Position numbers and translations under genes: made by a program. Below are positions 12,005 to 20,252 of a stretch of DNA of 24,682 nt, piece after piece. Where the stretch lies: IMG/VR virus record IMGVR_UViG_3300032282_000397, positions 1 to 24,682 of that record; one strand, written 5' to 3'. Numbering within the stretch: position 1 is the first letter of the stretch; every line of letters starts with the position of its first letter. The notes beneath the pieces were generated by a model that worked only from the letters and a program-made list of their open reading frames with translations, was not told where the DNA came from and searched no databases. The DNA is from a virus.

Positions 12005-15000
12005 CTCCAACTCCAAACACAGGCATCACTACAGTCGTAGTTCAGTTTCCGGGTCCACAAGGACAGCAAGGTGCGCAAGGCGTTCAAGGTCTTTCAGGTG
12101 GAGCAGTTGCACAAGGCGTACAAGGTCCACAAGGTATTCAAGGTGGTGGCTTTAATCAAGCACAAGGCACACAAGGCGTCCAAGGAACAACAGGCACACA
12201 AGGTTTAGATGGAAGCGCCGGAGCGCAAGGCACAATCGGTGGACAAGGTGTTCAAGGTCTAGATGGCATTCAAGGATTCACCGGAACACAAGGTGTTGAT
12301 GGTGCACAAGGATTAGAAGGCGCGCAAGGCTTAATCGGCGTACAAGGTGTTCAAGGATTTGAAGGAACACAAGGTTTTACAGGTATTCAGGGAACTGATG
12401 GTTCACAAGGCACAGAAGGTGCGCAAGGATTAGCTGGCGTACAAGGCTTTGATGGTGTGCAAGGTTTTGATGGTGCGCAAGGTACCGATGGTGCGCAAGG
12501 ACTGCAAGGTTTAGACGGAGCGCAAGGATTTGATGGCGCGCAAGGTTTAATTGGTATTCAAGGAACAGATGGCGCACAAGGCATCGAAGGAATGCAAGGC
12601 ACAACAGGTGCGCAAGGACTCACAGGCATTCAAGGTGACCAAGGTGCGCAGGGTGTTGAAGGCGCACAAGGTTTAGAAGGAACACAAGGAATTGTCGGTA
12701 TTCAGGGAGACCAAGGCGCACAAGGCGTAGAAGGCGCGCAGGGTCAAACAGGCACACAAGGTTTAATCGGTATCCAAGGCGAAATTGGTTTACAAGGCGT
12801 TCAAGGCTTAGACGGAATCCAAGGCACAGACGGATTACAAGGGATAATCGGCGCACAAGGCTTTGATGGTGTTCAGGGATTTGACGGAACGCAAGGAATT
12901 GAAGGCGCGCAGGGAACACAAGGCATTCAGGGAAGCTTGGGAATCCAAGGTTTTGATGGAGCACAAGGTTTCGACGGAACACAGGGATTAACGGGCGCAC
13001 AAGGTACCGACGGCACACAAGGATTAGAGGGTGCGCAAGGTACACAGGGCGTACAAGGTCACGATGGTATTCAAGGCATCGAAGGTATGCAAGGTACCGA
13101 AGGTCGTCAAGGAACTGTTGGCGCACAAGGTTTCGAAGGTATCCAAGGTGTTGAAGGCTTACAGGGATTAGAAGGAACACAGGGTACACAAGGTATTCAA
13201 AGCGCTATCGGCGCACAAGGAACCGAGGGTATCCAAGGATTAACAGGCGCACAAGGTTTCAACGGAATCCAAGGTGTTACAGGTTCACAGGGCATTGAAG
13301 GCATCCAAGGAACCGATGGAGCGCAAGGAACACAAGGTGTCCAAGGTGCAATTGGTAGCCAAGGCATCCAAGGCTTAGATGGCACCCAAGGTGTACAAGG
13401 TATTACTGGTGCGAGCGGTACATCATCATCTATTTTTGATTATGTAGCGCAAACTACTTCACAGACACCACCGCCTAATAGTGGTGACATTCAATGGAAT
13501 AACGCCACACAAATTTCTGCAACAAACATTTATGTATCTCATTTAACAGATGCAAGTGTGGACATTGATTTTCTATTAGCAAACATTAAAAATGGTGACA
13601 TCTTCTTTATTCAAGATAGAAACGACTCTGCTAACTATCAAGAGTGGCAAGTGAATGGCACACCTTCATCTGTTACTAATAGTTACTTTACTTTCCCTGT
13701 TGCATTGCTTGATTCAAGCGGAACAGGTACAACAAACTTTGCAAACAACCACAACATTTCTCTTATTACGCAGAGCGTCGGTGTGCAAGGAACAACTGGT
13801 GCACAAGGAACTATTGGCGCTCAGGGAACAACAGGTTTGCAGGGCATTCAGGGGACTGAAGGTACACAAGGCACAACTGGAACTCAAGGATTAGTCGGCG
13901 CGCAGGGTCAGACAGGTTCGCAAGGCATCGAGGGAATCCAAGGTGTTGAAGGTGCACAGGGAACAGAAGGCATTCAAGGCGTAACTGGCAGTCAAGGAAC
14001 AACTGGAACTCAGGGAGCAATCGGCTCACAGGGATTACAGGGAGTCCAAGGTCAGAACGGAACTCAGGGCATAACAGGTGCGCAGGGCGCAGAGGGTATG
14101 CAAGGCATTGAAGGTGCACAAGGTCATGAGGGAACTCAGGGTACCGATGGCATTCAAGGCATCACAGGCGCACAGGGAACACGCGGTATTCAGGGAATTA
14201 TTGGAAGCCAAGGTACAGAAGGATTACAAGGAACTCAGGGAACAGAAGGTGCGCAGGGAACTGCTGGTGAAAATGGTTCTCAGGGTACAACTGGCGCACA
14301 AGGTATTGAAGGTTTACAAGGTGTGCAGGGAAGCTTGGGAACACAAGGCGCAACAGGTTCACAAGGAACTGTTGGCGCTCAGGGGATACAAGGTTCAACA
14401 GGTAGCCAAGGTGCAATCGGCACACAAGGTGCACAGGGAATCCAAGGCACAACTGGTATTCAAGGTGATTTTGGTTCTCAGGGTGCAACTGGTACAACAG
14501 GTGCACAAGGTATTCAAGGAACAACTGGTATCCAAGGTGATGTTGGTGCGCAAGGTACAACTGGTAATACAGGTACACAAGGCACAACTGGTATCCAAGG
14601 CAATCAGGGAACAACTGGAACACAAGGATTAACTGGTAGCCAAGGAACGACTGGTACACAGGGTGCGAACGGCACACAAGGTTTAACTGGTTCACAGGGA
14701 ACCGACGGACTTAACGGCGCTCAGGGTACGACAGGTACACAAGGCACCAGCGGAACCAATGGTGCACAAGGTACAACTGGAACTCAGGGTACAAACGGAA
14801 CCAACGGCAACAACGGCTCACAGGGAACCACGGGTCAGCAAGGAACAACTGGTTCACAAGGCACAACTGGACTACAAGGATTAACTGGAACGCAGGGTAC
14901 AAATGGTACAACTGGTTCTCAGGGAACTACTGGTTCTTTGCCTACGCTTTCATTTAACGCACAAACAACTGCTTACACACTTGTCGCAGGAGATGTGAAC

Positions 15001-15249
15001 AAATGGGTGACTATGAACGCGGCTACTTCACAAGCAATCACTATCCCAGCGAGCGTGTTCAGCGTTGGACAAGTAATTTATGTACAGCGTTTGGGTGCAG
15101 GAGCGGTGCCAATTACACAAGGAGCAAGCACAACTGTTACTTCTAACGGCGCTACTTCATCGGCACCTAATATGCGTGCGGCTTATAGTGCCGCGTCAAT
15201 TATCTGTACAGGTACAAACACCTTTACAGTCGTAGGAGATATTACTTAA
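12001..15249 (+). CDS. Collagen-like fibre protein (1082 aa)
   Basis: A very long structural fibre. After a 17-residue N-terminus (possible anchor) come two collagen-like GXY triple-helix regions: about residues 18-473 and 594-979. The triplets alternate, with Q very often in the Y position (GxQGxxG). A non-repetitive domain of about 120 residues (474-593) separates them. The C-terminal ~103 residues ([16 protein letters not shown], then a beta-rich part ending [11 protein letters not shown]) resemble the terminal trimerising or receptor-binding domain of other phage fibres. One Gly-to-Ser change at residue 401 interrupts the triplets, and an insertion near the start ([15 protein letters not shown]) does too. 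Position between terminase and portal is unusual for a tail fibre. A head decoration is an alternative. Confidence 0.85.
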   Translation: MTPTPNTGITTVVVQFPGPQGQQGAQGVQGLSGGAVAQGVQGPQGIQGGGFNQAQGTQGVQGTTGTQGLDGSAGAQGTIGGQGVQGLDGIQGFTGTQGVDGAQGLEGAQGLIGVQGVQGFEGTQGFTGIQGTDGSQGTEGAQGLAGVQGFDGVQGFDGAQGTDGAQGLQGLDGAQGFDGAQGLIGIQGTDGAQGIEGMQGTTGAQGLTGIQGDQGAQGVEGAQGLEGTQGIVGIQGDQGAQGVEGAQGQTGTQGLIGIQGEIGLQGVQGLDGIQGTDGLQGIIGAQGFDGVQGFDGTQGIEGAQGTQGIQGSLGIQGFDGAQGFDGTQGLTGAQGTDGTQGLEGAQGTQGVQGHDGIQGIEGMQGTEGRQGTVGAQGFEGIQGVEGLQGLEGTQGTQGIQSAIGAQGTEGIQGLTGAQGFNGIQGVTGSQGIEGIQGTDGAQGTQGVQGAIGSQGIQGLDGTQGVQGITGASGTSSSIFDYVAQTTSQTPPPNSGDIQWNNATQISATNIYVSHLTDASVDIDFLLANIKNGDIFFIQDRNDSANYQEWQVNGTPSSVTNSYFTFPVALLDSSGTGTTNFANNHNISLITQSVGVQGTTGAQGTIGAQGTTGLQGIQGTEGTQGTTGTQGLVGAQGQTGSQGIEGIQGVEGAQGTEGIQGVTGSQGTTGTQGAIGSQGLQGVQGQNGTQGITGAQGAEGMQGIEGAQGHEGTQGTDGIQGITGAQGTRGIQGIIGSQGTEGLQGTQGTEGAQGTAGENGSQGTTGAQGIEGLQGVQGSLGTQGATGSQGTVGAQGIQGSTGSQGAIGTQGAQGIQGTTGIQGDFGSQGATGTTGAQGIQGTTGIQGDVGAQGTTGNTGTQGTTGIQGNQGTTGTQGLTGSQGTTGTQGANGTQGLTGSQGTDGLNGAQGTTGTQGTSGTNGAQGTTGTQGTNGTNGNNGSQGTTGQQGTTGSQGTTGLQGLTGTQGTNGTTGSQGTTGSLPTLSFNAQTTAYTLVAGDVNKWVTMNAATSQAITIPASVFSVGQVIYVQRLGAGAVPITQGASTTVTSNGATSSAPNMRAAYSAASIICTGTNTFTVVGDIT
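12052..13419 (+). repeat. First collagen-like GXY repeat tract
   Basis: About 456 residues of GXY triplets with an 18-base hexapeptide-pair period (GxQGxxG), near-identical at the protein level but varied at the third codon position. It contains short breaks near 12097-12170 and one Gly-to-Ser codon at 13201-13203. Tandem coding repeats of this kind change length by replication slippage. Confidence 0.85.
13780..14937 (+). repeat. Second collagen-like GXY repeat tract
   Basis: About 386 residues of GXY triplets with the same GxQGxxG logic, shifting toward Thr-rich triplets (GTQGTTG) in the last third. It directly precedes the C-terminal domain at 14938. The two tracts may have arisen by duplication around the central domain. 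Confidence 0.85.
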
Positions 15250-15920
15250 CGAACCCAAAGCATGCCGACATCAGCAGTTGGACGCAGACTAGCTTCTCGC
15301 CAACCGCCATCTATCCATGCATCTGATGTGAGTTGATGCCAACCTAATAACTGATTGGTGTTATTTGCTTGCAGGTTACCCCATTCTTGCGGTTCTTCTA
15401 AATGATTGACGATGTATTGCGCCGCCATCTCTCGGTAACCCAATGTAAATAAATAATCCAACTGGTCTTCGTGTTGATGGATAGTTTCAAATGTCCATTC
15501 AAAGCACAGCGTACCGCCGTAGTGACGCGTCATGCCTTTTATCACTTGCCATTCAGCGCCTTCTACATCTATCTTAATTAAATCGGGGTCGCCGTAGCGT
15601 TCTGCAAGCTTGTCGATTGTTGTCGTATTGGCTTTGATAGTCCTAAAAGGCTTTCCGGCATAAGGCATGGAATCTTTGGTCAACCATTCCTTGTTCAGCG
15701 TAGATAAGCCATCCTCGTCTGCCTCGTAGAACTCTAAACGCTCTCCGTGTGAATTTGAAACTGCATATCGCAGCGGTACCACATTGAGATTGTAAATAAA
15801 GTTATTGACTAACTGTGCATAGACTTTTGGAGCCGCCTCTACCGCGATTACTTTGTAACCTTTATTCAATCCAGCCAGCGTTGCGTCACCTCGGTTAGCA
15901 CCTATATCAAATAGCAACAT
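15246..15920 (-). CDS. FkbM-family SAM-dependent methyltransferase
   Basis: A 224-residue Rossmann methyltransferase. SAM motif I is FDIGANRGDAT (residues 4-14), followed by VEAAP, and the FkbM motif IKIDVEGAEWQVIKG near residue 115. FkbM enzymes mostly O-methylate sugars or related polyols. The gene is on the minus strand; its stop TTA (15246-15248) overlaps the fibre stop TAA on the other strand by two bases, so the two converge. ATG at 15920 has GGA-type Shine-Dalgarno and overlaps the TPR-like gene by 14 bases. Likely substrate is a glycan, perhaps on the fibre, virion or host wall (inference). Confidence 0.85.
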   Translation of the reverse strand: MLLFDIGANRGDATLAGLNKGYKVIAVEAAPKVYAQLVNNFIYNLNVVPLRYAVSNSHGERLEFYEADEDGLSTLNKEWLTKDSMPYAGKPFRTIKANTTTIDKLAERYGDPDLIKIDVEGAEWQVIKGMTRHYGGTLCFEWTFETIHQHEDQLDYLFTLGYREMAAQYIVNHLEEPQEWGNLQANNTNQLLGWHQLTSDAWIDGGWREASLRPTADVGMLWVR

Positions 15921-16470
15921 TGCCTATCCTTTCCAGATTATTACGAACAGCGAGCGCGTATTCCGGCGCTAAATCCATAGCGAATAACTTAGTCAGCAAT
16001 TCGCGGCTCTCCTCTGGTCTGCCAAGCCACCATGCGCTAACGGCTTTTTCGAACTGCAAACAATATTCGCCGTGATAACCCACATCTATTGGCAACGCAG
16101 GGCAATGGCTTTGTGCAAGACCGATGCGCGCCCATGTGTAAGCTTCCTGCCATTGGCTATTGCGTTCACAGAACTGCGCGAGCAAGAAATAACCTTCTGG
16201 GCGATAAGGCAAATACGCAACTGCTTGTAATAAACAGTTAGTCACGGTTGCCACGCGGTCATTCTGGTCGTCGAAGCAATGGGCTACCTTCAGTAACGAT
16301 GTATAAACGAGCGATGGGTGCGTAATTTCGCCGTATTCTGCGGTGCGCAAATAGAAGGAAACAGCCGAAGCAGTTTGGTTTTGCTTCTCGTATTCAACTG
16401 CTACCGCGAAATTAAGGTCTGGATTGAACGGGTCATGCGATAATTCGACTACCAATTCCTCAATTTTCAT
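15907..16470 (-). CDS. TPR-like helical repeat protein
   Basis: A 187-residue helical-repeat protein. Repeats of about 34 residues can be read: LNFAVAVEYEKQNQTASAVS (first), SLVYTSLLKVAHCFDD, then EGYFLLAQFCERNSQWQEAY and AVSAWWLGRPEESRELLTKL. These match the TPR consensus (A, G/W, L, Y, F, A). The start was set at ATG 16470, with GGAGG nine bases before it; TTG 16476 would give two more residues but is only three bases from that site. Such proteins in phages often sit next to glycosyltransferases as scaffolds. It lies between two glycan-type genes and overlaps both. Confidence 0.7.
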   Translation of the reverse strand: MKIEELVVELSHDPFNPDLNFAVAVEYEKQNQTASAVSFYLRTAEYGEITHPSLVYTSLLKVAHCFDDQNDRVATVTNCLLQAVAYLPYRPEGYFLLAQFCERNSQWQEAYTWARIGLAQSHCPALPIDVGYHGEYCLQFEKAVSAWWLGRPEESRELLTKLFAMDLAPEYALAVRNNLERIGNVAI

Positions 16471-17458
16471 AAGCAAGAGCCTCCATAATCATGTCTTCTA
16501 CGACTAATTGCGGTACGCGTAATACGAAAGCGGCGTTATCTTGAAAGCCAAAACTCAACAATAAGTCGTCTTGGTACCTAGCCGCGCCTACACAGAACTC
16601 TATTCGGGCGTCTAGGAATGTGAACTCTTTAGAGATACCAATAAGGTTCAACTCTTTATCCCAAAGAACTAAGCGATGGCGATAGATAGCATCTTTTTGC
16701 TTCAGGTAATTCTTGAACAAATCGACTTCGTGCGTAATCGAAATATACATATTGCCCCAAGGTATAACCTGAGAACTGCCTCGCTGGTCTTTCGGTGCTG
16801 GTGCTGTTTGCTTTACAAATACTTGTTCGGTTTTGCCGCTAGGTTCGGCATACACCAATTCTGTCGGCATAGTCCATTTCACAAAGTGATACGGCTTGTC
16901 TATTACCGGAACCCAATTCTTCTCGCAATAAGAATCGTCAGGCGCAGGGGCAGGAATACGAACACGGGATATTTCCTTGATTGTCCAAGCTTGTTTGTCG
17001 ATGGCTAATTCGCTGTATTCCATGCGTCCTACACCATTGGTCGTCGTATCGCGGCGCACACCAACCGCATAATACTTGCCGTGCCATTGCATAAGGCGAC
17101 AATCTTCTTCCCCCACAAACTCCCAAATCGGTTCAACATCTAATTCTGATGTATCTACCTTGGCGTAATCGGTCATTTCTAAATCTTGATTAAGCCGACA
17201 GATGTAATTCGTTGTAACTAATCGGCGGTCTTTTTCTGGGTGCAGATAAGACAAAGGTCCCCAACGGCTAGGGAAGCGTTGATTGTTTTCTGCGTGGTAT
17301 AGCGTGTAATTAACATGGCGCAGATTGACGAGGATATCACCATCGTCGTCTATAAATATTGACGGATTCATAAGCCCTGTGCCTGAAGTTAGCCCATGCG
17401 AAATAACTATTGGCGCTAATTTGCCGCCGTGCGAAACTGCCTTCTCAACTAAGTTCAT
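16460..17458 (-). CDS. GH130-like five-bladed beta-propeller glycosidase/phosphorylase
   Basis: A 332-residue protein rich in beta strands. Features resembling GH130/GH43-like propellers include MNPSIFIDDDGDILVNLRHV near the start (residues 30-49), PIWEFVGEEDCRLMQWHGKY, CEKNWVPVIDKPYHFVKW and later RGSSQVIPWGNMYISITHEV, then HRLVLWDKELNLIGIS and FCVGAARYQDDLLLSFGFQD. These spaced W/D/E motifs recall families that hydrolyse or phosphorolyse mannosides or other glycosides. Similarity was judged by eye; catalytic residues cannot be fixed. It starts at ATG 17458 and faces the portal gene across a 78-base gap. It is the first gene of the leftward operon. Confidence 0.6.
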   Translation of the reverse strand: MNLVEKAVSHGGKLAPIVISHGLTSGTGLMNPSIFIDDDGDILVNLRHVNYTLYHAENNQRFPSRWGPLSYLHPEKDRRLVTTNYICRLNQDLEMTDYAKVDTSELDVEPIWEFVGEEDCRLMQWHGKYYAVGVRRDTTTNGVGRMEYSELAIDKQAWTIKEISRVRIPAPAPDDSYCEKNWVPVIDKPYHFVKWTMPTELVYAEPSGKTEQVFVKQTAPAPKDQRGSSQVIPWGNMYISITHEVDLFKNYLKQKDAIYRHRLVLWDKELNLIGISKEFTFLDARIEFCVGAARYQDDLLLSFGFQDNAAFVLRVPQLVVEDMIMEALAYEN

Positions 17459-17463
17459 ACGAG

Positions 17464-17492
17464 TTACCCTACCTCAAAACGGGTGCTATGAT
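17464..17492 (+). promoter_or_regulatory. Putative extended -10 promoter for portal/late genes
   Basis: TATGAT at 17487-17492 is preceded by TGC (extended -10, TGN), with a weak -35, TTACCC (17464-17469), at 17-base spacing. It lies in the divergent gap between the leftward cassette and the portal gene, the only long gap in this part, so a rightward promoter is expected here. Matching is by eye. Confidence 0.4.
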
Positions 17493-17536
17493 AACAACAC
17501 GCCTGAAATACAAGGGGCAATTCTAAGGAGATACAC

Positions 17537-19405
17537 ATGGGTCTTCGTGACCGTATCGCAAAAGCGTTACTACAAGCACAGGCAGAAAAGGCACCTAATC
17601 TTCCGGCAGGTTCGGTAACAATGACTGAACAAGAAATGCGGAACCGCGCAGGTGGCGCGATAGGTCAGTCCTATGGATTCTCCGAACCTTTACCTCGTAA
17701 CCCTTGGCTATCTATGGTGCCATTCGGTCCGGGAAACCCGATTACTCCGGGAGCAATCAATCCTCTACGCGCAGATGGACGCCCAGACCCACGCCGTTAC
17801 GAATATCAAGTCGCACAGAACATCAACATTACGCCAACACGATTGGTGCCATTCACAACGCTCCGTGGAGCAGCAGACCAAATCGACATCTTGCGCCGTT
17901 GCATCGAAACATTAAAATCTAAAGTCTCAAGCTTGGAATGGGACATTGTTCTTGGTAACGATGCTTCCGAAAGAATCGTTGCCGAATCAGGCGGCGACCA
18001 CATCCGCGCCATGGCGAAGGCTCGCGAGAATTACACCGAGGAAATCAATCGCTTGCGTCAGTTTTGGGAAAACCCAGACAAGTCCAACGGACTTACATTC
18101 ACAGACTGGATAACTATTGCGTTAGAAGAAATTCTAGTTATTGACGCATGGGCAGTTTGGCCACAAAAAACTGTTGGTGGCGATTTATACGGATTACAAA
18201 TTCTTGATGGCTCAACTATCAAGCCGCTTCTTGATGACCGAGGTATGCGCCCAATGGCACCAGCACCTGCATACCAACAAATCCTTTATGGTTTCCCACG
18301 CGCAGAGTTCTCCGCAAACAGCGACGACCCAGCAACAGATGGTGATTTCACCTCTGATGACTTGGCTTACATGGTCAAGAACCGCCGCACTATCAGCGTT
18401 TATGGTTATGGACCTGTTGAAAGAAGCTTGCCACTAGCAGATATTTACTTGCGTCGCCAGCAATGGATTCGCGCTGAATATACCGATGGCGTATTGCCGG
18501 AACTTATGTTCACAACAGATGCAACATGGGGAACCAACCCAGACTTGCTACGCGCATACGAGAACATTCTCAATGACGACCTTGCAGGACAAACAGCACA
18601 GCGTAAGCGCGCTCGTTTATTGCCACAAGGCATCAATCCTGTAACCAATGATGCTTACGGCGAGAAGTTCAAAGACACGCTAGACGACTTCCTAATCGCC
18701 TCTATCTGCGGACACTTTGGAGTTCAGCCAACAGAAATTGGATACACACAGAAGTCAGGTTTGGGTGGCGGTAATCTTGAAAAAGGTAAAGCAGACAGCG
18801 CAGACTTCCTCGGAATGCAACCGCTCGTCAACTGGTTGAACAAAATGATTACTAACCTTTCATACGCATACCTTGATATGCCACGCGAACTTGAATTTAA
18901 GTTGATGACCAGCAAGCGCGATGATGACGAATCTTCCGCTCGCAAGTCTCAGATTGAAATTATGAGCGCTGGTAAGACAGTCAATGAGCGTCGCTCTGAA
19001 CTCGGATTACCATTGCTAGACACACCACAAGCCGATATGCCAATGTTGGTAAGCGGTAATAGCATCTTCCTATTCTCGCCAGACGGAATGATTGTTCCTT
19101 CAGCTGATTCTTCAGCATCACAATTAGGAACAGACGGCAACCCTGTTGAAGCAACAGCCGATACGCCAGTTCCGCAAGAGAACGAACAGCCGGAAAAAGA
19201 ACCAACTGAAAAAGAAGACGAAACTGTCAGAGAAGAAGTCGCGGCTGAAGTTAAAGCATTTATGAAGTGGGCTAACAAGGGTCGCCGTAGCAGAGATTTT
19301 GAGTTCAAGACTTTAGATTCTGTTGTTGCTGATGCGTTGAATCGTTGTGCTATGGAAGGCGACCTCGAAACTGCTAGGTCATTGGCGAAAGCCTATCTTT
19401 CATGA
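17537..19405 (+). CDS. Portal protein
   Basis: A 622-residue portal protein of the HK97-like type. Visible markers include FTTLRGAADQIDILRRCI near residue 107, RQFWENPDKSNG with TFTDW (residues 174-192), DPVERS-like YGPVERSLPLADIYLRRQQW (blade between wing and stem), and QPTEIGYTQKSGLGGGN with EKGKAD, typical of portal C-terminal cores. The last 130 residues are acidic, low-complexity and probably disordered. It forms the dodecameric ring through which DNA enters. AAGGAG precedes ATG 17537. The stop overlaps the next start as ATGA. Length is somewhat over the usual 450-550 because of the acidic tail. Confidence 0.88.
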   Translation: MGLRDRIAKALLQAQAEKAPNLPAGSVTMTEQEMRNRAGGAIGQSYGFSEPLPRNPWLSMVPFGPGNPITPGAINPLRADGRPDPRRYEYQVAQNINITPTRLVPFTTLRGAADQIDILRRCIETLKSKVSSLEWDIVLGNDASERIVAESGGDHIRAMAKARENYTEEINRLRQFWENPDKSNGLTFTDWITIALEEILVIDAWAVWPQKTVGGDLYGLQILDGSTIKPLLDDRGMRPMAPAPAYQQILYGFPRAEFSANSDDPATDGDFTSDDLAYMVKNRRTISVYGYGPVERSLPLADIYLRRQQWIRAEYTDGVLPELMFTTDATWGTNPDLLRAYENILNDDLAGQTAQRKRARLLPQGINPVTNDAYGEKFKDTLDDFLIASICGHFGVQPTEIGYTQKSGLGGGNLEKGKADSADFLGMQPLVNWLNKMITNLSYAYLDMPRELEFKLMTSKRDDDESSARKSQIEIMSAGKTVNERRSELGLPLLDTPQADMPMLVSGNSIFLFSPDGMIVPSADSSASQLGTDGNPVEATADTPVPQENEQPEKEPTEKEDETVREEVAAEVKAFMKWANKGRRSRDFEFKTLDSVVADALNRCAMEGDLETARSLAKAYLS

Positions 19406-20232
19406 ACTGGGGCGCTCACAAGGCTGACGGGCGCATAGCGGCTAAGAACTCGGTAAAGATACGGGCGGCAATCCGTCAATCTATCGACGCTGAACAAGTG
19501 TTCAAGGATTACCAAGATACACATCCTTATGTGAGTGATGACATTACGCAAGACCGCGCTCGCGCTCGCGCGTGGGCAATGCTCCATGTGCAGACAAATA
19601 AAGAACCCATCAAAGCCGCACTTATTAAGGTTTATGCCGATGGCTTTGTGCTGGGACAAGCTTCTGCGAACGAAGCCGTTGCCAAAGCGCGAACCGCGCA
19701 AAAGGCAGACGATGTTTATGTGGACTGGTCTAACTGGAAACCCGGAAACCGCGCCGCCGCGCTTCTTCTGCGACCAACGGGTGCGTTCAAAAGATTATTA
19801 GATAAGGCTGGAATTACTAGCGACAGCATTGCTAAGACAGGATACGAACGCATAGGCACAGCGCTCGCGGATTCTATCGCCGCAGGTCTCAGCCCACAAC
19901 GAGCCGCTAAAGTGCTTACAGAAAAGATTGGAGACCCTGCTCGTGCTTTGACTATTGCCATCACCGAACAAAATCGTGCTATTTCTGCCGCAACAATAGA
20001 GCGCTATCAAGACGCAGGACTGCAACAGGTGGAATGGTCGGGCGCCAACCCTTGCGATATATGCGCTCCGAACGACGGAGAAATTGTTACAGTCGGGCAA
20101 GCTTTTACAACAGGAGATACGCAACCGCCCGTGCATCCTAATTGTAGATGTGCTTTACTACCTGTTATAGACGGCATGGTTGATGATTACTCTTTAGGGC
20201 AAGATTTCATTGACGCGGCGATGTATGATTAG
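19402..20232 (+). CDS. MuF-like head morphogenesis protein
   Basis: A 276-residue minor head protein. The C-terminal part has the MuF pattern: ITEQNRAISAATIERYQ, then WSGANPCDICAPNDGEIV and PPVHPNCRCALLPV, with paired cysteines that may bind metal. The N-terminal 130 residues are helical. MuF-like proteins bind near the portal and help head assembly or DNA ejection. Start ATG 19402 overlaps the portal stop (ATGA). No toxin domain is fused to the C-terminus. Confidence 0.85.
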   Translation: MNWGAHKADGRIAAKNSVKIRAAIRQSIDAEQVFKDYQDTHPYVSDDITQDRARARAWAMLHVQTNKEPIKAALIKVYADGFVLGQASANEAVAKARTAQKADDVYVDWSNWKPGNRAAALLLRPTGAFKRLLDKAGITSDSIAKTGYERIGTALADSIAAGLSPQRAAKVLTEKIGDPARALTIAITEQNRAISAATIERYQDAGLQQVEWSGANPCDICAPNDGEIVTVGQAFTTGDTQPPVHPNCRCALLPVIDGMVDDYSLGQDFIDAAMYD

Positions 20233-20252
20233 CGATAATTCAAGGAGATTCT

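Noticed and set aside
12620-14695. Long open frames on the minus strand and in other frames within the collagen-like gene (for example 12620-13189, 14198-14695).
   Set aside because: They are by-products of the repetitive GXY coding sequence: low complexity, rich in Leu/Tyr/Pro/Cys, no ribosome sites, and fully inside a convincing gene.
12052-14937. Short regularly spaced repeats that might suggest a CRISPR array.
   Set aside because: The units are coding, 9 to 18 bases, with no unique spacers of constant length, and they translate to GXY triplets.
16676-17008. A plus-strand open frame opposite the GH130-like gene.
   Set aside because: It has no ribosome site or recognisable domain and lies wholly antisense to a better-supported gene.
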